In this document: positions 60,466-64,000 of the stretch, piece by piece
Layout: each line of letters opens with the position of its first letter
How positions within the stretch are numbered: the stretch's first letter is position 1
From: JAPHTQ01 sp050288165
Lineage (GTDB): Bacteria; Pseudomonadota; Gammaproteobacteria; Thiohalomonadales; Thiohalomonadaceae
Direction of reading: 5' to 3'
DNA: 64,000 bases
NCBI GenBank assembly: GCA_050288165.1
Contig: JBNKDG010000003.1
Coordinates: 124,001 to 188,000, forward strand
Program-made: the position numbers and the translations under genes
Notes under the pieces: model-generated
What the model was told of the DNA's origin: nothing
Databases searched by the model: none
What the model saw: only the letters and a program-made list of their open reading frames with translations

Positions 60466-60529
60466 AGATGAAACTCTCCAGCACGTAAAGCTGGTTACTT
60501 GTGGATAACTCCGATATTAAGTTTCATCT
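60466..60529. repeat. Inverted repeat before the IS element
   Basis: AGATGAAAC (60466-60474) and GTTTCATCT (60521-60529) are perfect 9-bp inverted repeats enclosing a smaller stem (CCAGC...GCTGG). They end 4 bp before the IS left end. The structure is not explained by a gene; it may be a terminator or an insertion target. Confidence 0.45.
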
Positions 60530-60533
60530 GGCA

Positions 60534-60553
60534 TGCCCCGGATAAAACGGACA
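60534..60553 (+). repeat. IS3 left terminal inverted repeat
   Basis: The left end reads TGCCCCGGATAAAACGGACA. It matches the right end in the last 13 bp plus most of the C-rich tip. Confidence 0.7.
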
Positions 60554-60589
60554 CCAACTTTAGGGGATAATACCCTTGGGAGGTGTCCA

Positions 60590-60892
60590 ATGGCAAAGCG
60601 TGAAAGCTACACGAAAGAGTTCAAACAGGAAGCGGTCAAACTGCTCGAGAAAGGCGATAAACCAGCAATTGAATTAGCGCGAGAACTGGGTGTTCGCCGT
60701 AACCTTCTCTACAAATGGCAAGAGCAGCTTCGTACCAAAGGCACAGCGGCTTTTTCCGGGCCAGGAAGGCCAGCATCGGATTCGAGCAAGGATGCCGAGA
60801 TCGCTCGTCTCAAACAGGAGCTGGAACAGGTCAAGGAGGAGCGCGACATCCTAAAAAAGGCGGCAGCGTACTTCGCCAAGGATGTTCGGTGA
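60590..60892 (+). CDS. IS3 transposase OrfA (HTH)
   Basis: The 100-residue protein starts after GGGAGG. It has an HTH (YTKEFKQEAVKLLEKGDKPA, LARELGVRRNLLYKWQEQL) and a leucine-zipper-like C-terminus (EIARLKQELEQVKEERDIL), as in OrfA of IS3 elements. It recognises the ends and, after a -1 frameshift at A6G (60853-60859), becomes the N-terminus of OrfAB. Confidence 0.9.
   Translation: MAKRESYTKEFKQEAVKLLEKGDKPAIELARELGVRRNLLYKWQEQLRTKGTAAFSGPGRPASDSSKDAEIARLKQELEQVKEERDILKKAAAYFAKDVR
60853..60859 (+). other. Programmed -1 frameshift site A-AAA-AAG
   Basis: In the orfA frame the codons are CTA AAA AAG, so the slippery heptamer A AAA AAG is positioned for a -1 shift into the orfB frame, which is open from there to the end of orfB. 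This is the usual way IS3 elements make OrfAB. Confidence 0.8.
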
Positions 60893-61752
60893 GGTACGCA
60901 TTCATCGAAGCTCACCGAGACGAGTTCGCAATACATCGCATGTGTCGCGTCCTGCGAGTCAGTCGTAGTGGTTACTACGACTGGCGATGTCGCAAGCCCT
61001 CAATGCGAGCATTAGAGAACGCGACACTAAGCGAAGTGTTGCTCGATATTCATCAAAAGTCGCGAGAGACTTACGGTGGCCGGAAGTTATGGCGTGAGTT
61101 GTTGGCACGTGGCTATCGCTGTGGTCGTCATCGTGCAGAGCGCTTGCGCAGGGCATGCGGATTGGAATCACGACGAAGGAAGCGATTTAAGCGTGCCTAT
61201 GAAGCCAAGAAAACAGCGCCCCCGGCACCTAACTTACTCAACCAATGTTTTGTGGCTCACAAGCCAGATCAAATCTGGGTGGGTGACATCACCTTTATCC
61301 CTACTCGAAGTGGTTGGCTATACCTCGCTGTACTTCTCGACCTTTTCTCAAGAAAGGTCATCGGTTGGAGCATGGATAAACGTCCTTCGAGTGAATTGAT
61401 CTTGAATGCATTGGAAATGGCTGTGCAACGGCGCAACCCTGAGCCGGGCATGCTCCATCACTCTGATCAAGGCTCACAATATACTTCGACACGTTACCAG
61501 GATAGATTGATTGAACTTGGTGCAACAATCAGCATGAGTCGTAAGGGAAATTGCTTTGATAATGCGGTAGCAGAAAGTTTCTTCAGCACACTCAAAGCGG
61601 AGCTTGTTCACCACCGAAACTTCAGAAACAGTGAAGAGGCGCGTTCTGAGATATTTGAATTTATTGAGGTGTTTTACAATCGCCAGCGACTTCACCAAAA
61701 TCTCGATTACCATACGCCCGTTCAATATGAGAGGATAATGAAAGTTGCTTAA
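60889..61752 (+). CDS. IS3 transposase OrfB (DDE)
   Basis: The frame can start at a GTG overlapping the orfA stop (287 residues) or be entered by frameshift. It has an HTH_21 region (FAIHRMCRVLRVSRSGYYDW) and the integrase DDE triad: Asp in VGDITFIPT, Asp in HHSDQGSQYTS and Glu in NAVAESFFSTLK. The catalytic triad is intact, so the element may still be mobile. Confidence 0.92.
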   Translation: MRYAFIEAHRDEFAIHRMCRVLRVSRSGYYDWRCRKPSMRALENATLSEVLLDIHQKSRETYGGRKLWRELLARGYRCGRHRAERLRRACGLESRRRKRFKRAYEAKKTAPPAPNLLNQCFVAHKPDQIWVGDITFIPTRSGWLYLAVLLDLFSRKVIGWSMDKRPSSELILNALEMAVQRRNPEPGMLHHSDQGSQYTSTRYQDRLIELGATISMSRKGNCFDNAVAESFFSTLKAELVHHRNFRNSEEARSEIFEFIEVFYNRQRLHQNLDYHTPVQYERIMKVA

Positions 61753-61757
61753 TCCAC

Positions 61758-61777
61758 TGTCCGTTTTATCGGGGACG
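61758..61777 (-). repeat. IS3 right terminal inverted repeat
   Basis: TGTCCGTTTTATC (61758-61770) is the reverse complement of the 13-bp core in the left end; the outer GGGGACG matches less well. Confidence 0.7.
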
Positions 61778-62026
61778 CCTCAATCTGACCCCAAATATTC
61801 TATCTTTGGTGACAATTTGAGAACCTATATCTGGCAGGGTGATGCTTATCCTGTTGGTGATCCTAATGCAGGGCTGTCGTGGTGTTTTGCATATGGGGAG
61901 AAGGAATGGCTTGCAGGAAAAATCTTTAGCAAAGTATACGAGGCTGCTAAGGGCGATTTGTTGGCGGATCCGCCCATTGCACCTGTAGGTCGATATAATT
62001 GTACGACAGGGGCATTGATACCATGA
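61778..62026 (+). pseudogene. 3' fragment of a gene cut by the IS3 element
   Basis: An open frame enters directly from the IS right end (PQSDPKYSIFGDNLRTYIWQ) and ends at 62026, where its TGA overlaps the next ATG (ATGA). It has no start codon or ribosome binding site of its own. The protein piece of about 80 residues shows DNLRTYIWQGDAY, ending GRYNCTTGALIP. The lost part lies to the left of, or was replaced by, the IS. It formed an operon with the next gene. The DNA is AT-rich. Confidence 0.65.
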
Positions 62027-63048
62027 AATTTTTTCTAATATTGTTGTTAAGTGTCTATCCTTCTTTCTTGCTTGCTATGGGGAGTATGGTAAATGGCACT
62101 GGTATTAATAAAGAGAATAAAAATGTGCTTTGGAATACTTCTCTTCCATATGCTATAGCACGGCAGGGTCAAAGAGCCATTGATGATAATGAGGTTGTTA
62201 CTGGCTTTATTGAAATTGGTGATTCTATCTATTCTATTTCATCAAAACCGTCTCTTATCAAAACATTAGTTAATGGGCGTAAAGTGGATGCTAATTGGCT
62301 TCTCAACCACTGGTCCCACCAAATCATCGCCCCCGAACAACAAAAAGCCTACGACACCTTCCATATGGACTACCCACCTGCCACATACCAACTTGGTATG
62401 GTGAATAAGAGCATAGGTTGCTATGCATCTACCCCTTTACGCTATGGCGATATCGAAGGCGATGGTAAGAATGAAATGGTCCTCTTTCTGGATAACGACA
62501 TGGTCGTATTCTCTCCTGAGTATCAGCGTATCGTCTTTGCACAGAGCCTGGACGCCAGTGATTGGGTGGATGCAGGAGTTACCGCCAATGCTTATTCGCG
62601 GACACGTGAAGGTGTTGGTCCCCATGCAGTGCAATTCCTTTCCAGTCTGGCCTACTTCAATGATGCGGAAGATATCTACGGCAATCGCGTCTACTCAAAA
62701 CTATATCTTGGCGATTTCGATAAAGACAACAATCCCGACATCGTGGTCTGGACCAAGGCGTATCGCAGTAAATTGAAATCCGATCCGATTCCCGGTTTTG
62801 ATCCCATCCGTCAGAATTGGTACCACTTCGAACGTGACCTGACTGCTCAGGCAGACAGCCCCGCTGGCGTTACCGGCGAATACCTGCCGCAAACCACCGA
62901 CGAAGCTACCATCAAAACCTGGCTCACCGACAACGCCCTGACCTGGAAAGAAGGCTACCCCGACGTTAGTGAATGCACCGCCGATGCAGGTAAGCCTATT
63001 CCCGAAATGAGCGACCCGCTGCTTAATGATCCGGAAGTGTTGCAATAG
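62023..63048 (+). CDS. Secreted protein with FG-GAP/calcium-binding-like repeats
   Basis: I start at the ATG at 62023 (MKFFLILLLSVYPSFLLAMG), a clear signal peptide, overlapping the previous stop. The 341-residue protein has two FG-GAP-like segments with Asp-rich loops (LRYGDIEGDGKNEMVLFL and LGDFDKDNNPDIVVWTK), which bind calcium in VCBS-type proteins. Its function is unknown. The first 90 codons are strongly AT-rich, whereas the rest matches the chromosome, so the gene may be a mosaic. A terminator follows. Confidence 0.75.
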   Translation: MKFFLILLLSVYPSFLLAMGSMVNGTGINKENKNVLWNTSLPYAIARQGQRAIDDNEVVTGFIEIGDSIYSISSKPSLIKTLVNGRKVDANWLLNHWSHQIIAPEQQKAYDTFHMDYPPATYQLGMVNKSIGCYASTPLRYGDIEGDGKNEMVLFLDNDMVVFSPEYQRIVFAQSLDASDWVDAGVTANAYSRTREGVGPHAVQFLSSLAYFNDAEDIYGNRVYSKLYLGDFDKDNNPDIVVWTKAYRSKLKSDPIPGFDPIRQNWYHFERDLTAQADSPAGVTGEYLPQTTDEATIKTWLTDNALTWKEGYPDVSECTADAGKPIPEMSDPLLNDPEVLQ

Positions 63049-63080
63049 CTAATTTGTACATAGTGCAGTGTGTTTCCATG

Positions 63081-63113
63081 CGGCATCCCTGAGAGGGGAT
63101 GCCGTTTTCATTT
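63081..63113 (+). terminator. Rho-independent terminator of the FG-GAP-like gene
   Basis: CGGCATCCC and GGGATGCCG form a perfect 9-bp stem with a 6-nt loop, followed by TTTTCATTT. Confidence 0.85.
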
Positions 63114-63174
63114 CCGACTGTATGGTTCCCATGCGGTGACTTCCACACCGTTGTCGTGAAATAATCCCGGAATC

Positions 63175-64000
63175 ATGAGCTATTCCGCCACCCACCATAT
63201 CATCCGCCGCTCTGAACCGAATCTCTCGCAGGAGCCGTTCCCCGGTATCCATCCTCTGCTGGCGCGTATCGTCGCCAGCCGTGGCATTCAATCCGCTGAC
63301 GAGCTGGAACACTCGCTTGATCAGCTTCTGCCCTTCATTGCATTAAAGGGCGTGGATGTGGCTGTAGCTCTGCTGGCCGAAGCGTTAGAGAAGCAGTGGC
63401 GCATCCTGATCATCGGTGACTTCGATGCGGATGGTGCCACCAGTACTGCGCTGGCGGTACGGGCGCTGCGCCTGTTTGGTACCGATGATGTCGATTTCCT
63501 GGTGCCCAATCGTTTCGAGTACGGCTATGGCCTGACCCCGGAGATCGTTGAAGTGGCGGCCCAGCGCAAGCCTGATCTGATTGTTACGGTAGACAACGGC
63601 ATTGCCAGTCTGCGCGGTGTGGCAGCGGCACAGGCACACGGTATCCGTGTGTTGATTACGGATCACCACCTGCCGCCTGAATCTCTGCCTGCTGCCGAGG
63701 CGATCGTCAATCCCAACCAGCCCGGCGACGAATTTCCGAGCAAGAACCTGGCCGGGGTAGGGGTGATTTTTTACCTGATGATGGCGCTTCGTAGCCATCT
63801 GCGGGAGAGCGGCTGGTTCGAGGCGCAGGGTGTTCCACAGCCCAATCTTGCACAACTGCTCGATCTGGTGGCGTTGGGCACGGTGGCCGATGTGGTGCCG
63901 CTGGATCGCAATAATCGCATTCTGGTGGCGCAGGGGTTGGCGCGTATCCGCGCTGGGCAGGTCTGCCCCGGCATCCTCGCTCTGTGTGAGGTGGCAAACC
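63175..64000 (+). CDS. recJ: Single-stranded-DNA-specific exonuclease RecJ, 3' end outside the window
   Basis: The frame starts at an ATG at 63175 (MSYSATHHIIRRSEP) and runs open through the right edge; the N-terminal 275 residues are present. DHH-family motifs are visible: IIGDFDADGATSTALA (motif I), VTVDNGIAS (II) and LITDHHLPP (III), which bind Mn. RecJ degrades 5' single-stranded ends in recombination and base-excision/mismatch repair. Confidence 0.95.
   Translation, partial: MSYSATHHIIRRSEPNLSQEPFPGIHPLLARIVASRGIQSADELEHSLDQLLPFIALKGVDVAVALLAEALEKQWRILIIGDFDADGATSTALAVRALRLFGTDDVDFLVPNRFEYGYGLTPEIVEVAAQRKPDLIVTVDNGIASLRGVAAAQAHGIRVLITDHHLPPESLPAAEAIVNPNQPGDEFPSKNLAGVGVIFYLMMALRSHLRESGWFEAQGVPQPNLAQLLDLVALGTVADVVPLDRNNRILVAQGLARIRAGQVCPGILALCEVAN

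Larger units (their letters stand above)
60534..61777 (+). mobile_element. IS3-family insertion sequence, apparently complete
   Basis: The element of about 1.24 kb carries orfA and orfB with an A6G slippery site, and imperfect terminal repeats with a common core GATAAAACGGACA. Outer ends look like TG(CCCCGG) on the left and (ATCGGGG)ACG on the right. No clear 3-4 bp target duplication was found, so exact boundaries may differ by a few bases. It abuts a gene fragment on the right. Confidence 0.85.

Noticed and set aside
60428..60467. attC-like inverted repeat CTAAC...GTTAG with inner CTGCTT/AAGCAG
   Set aside because: Too short and symmetric for an integron attC site, and the left core does not fit RYYYAAC; no integrase or gene cassette is present. 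It may be a weak terminator of the dipZ-like gene.
61745..61777. TTG start of the gene fragment inside the IS right end
   Set aside because: It is a chance start codon in IS sequence with no ribosome binding site; the protein-like part begins only after the IS.

Overview
The window looks like chromosome of a free-living or symbiotic sulfur-oxidising gammaproteobacterium (Chromatiales-type): moderately high G+C, Tat-exported SoxB, EttA, YcgL, a DUF815 ATPase followed by a LonB-type protease, several cyclic-di-GMP proteins, an arsenic methylation locus and an ECF/NrsF/MXKDX module. The species cannot be fixed from sequence alone. No rRNA, tRNA or CRISPR array was seen.

Layout. 1-6 kb: a partial secreted lipoprotein, a KstD/fumarate-reductase-type flavoprotein, a Crp-like regulator and a FabMG-type enoyl-ACP reductase family protein with a clear promoter and an upstream palindrome. 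6-14 kb: an RND efflux pair, a chemoreceptor with a c-type haem motif, and a REC-PAS-PAS-GGDEF protein whose receiver and cyclase signatures are both degenerate. 14-25 kb: ettA, DUF815 ATPase, Lon-like protease, DUF6763, a GGDEF-EAL protein, a haem-oxygenase-like diiron protein and a solitary soxB. 25-34 kb: a small operon with a Rieske-like protein that has lost all its cluster ligands, ycgL, DUF1015, a pentapeptide-repeat protein, a YbaK-HDOD fusion, dinB and a diguanylate cyclase. 34-38 kb: a GbsR/MarR-type regulator and an SDR-DoxX/DUF2269/DUF4166 operon that share a near-identical 25-bp operator. 38-43 kb: MocR regulator divergent from phzF, methyltransferase and aminotransferase genes. 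43-47 kb: a radical-SAM/SPASM operon with a translationally coupled 24-codon leader ORF and a 142-residue partner, then CMD, arsR, arsM and a C_GCAxxG_C_C protein with two ArsR-type operators. 47-51 kb: LysE exporter, small oxidative-type domains, hydrolase, CDF transporter, and an XRE regulator divergent from a CsrA-like protein across two palindromes. 51-54.5 kb: an AT-rich island holding an ATPase-subtilase pair that matches the IetAS anti-phage system. 54.5-60.4 kb: metallophosphoesterase, HAD phosphatase lipoprotein, ECF sigma/NrsF, MXKDX repeat protein and a DipZ-type thiol reductase. 60.5-64 kb: an IS3 element that has cut off the 5' part of a gene, an FG-GAP-like secreted protein with an internal composition break, and the start of recJ.

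The most unusual items are the radical-SAM locus with its tiny coupled ORF, the ligand-less Rieske-like protein, the CsrA-like protein with an insertion facing an XRE repressor, and the paired 25-bp operators of the GbsR-type regulon. The best recognised defence system is IetAS, here with a DNA-binding tail on the ATPase and repeated TTTACCAC boxes in its promoter.
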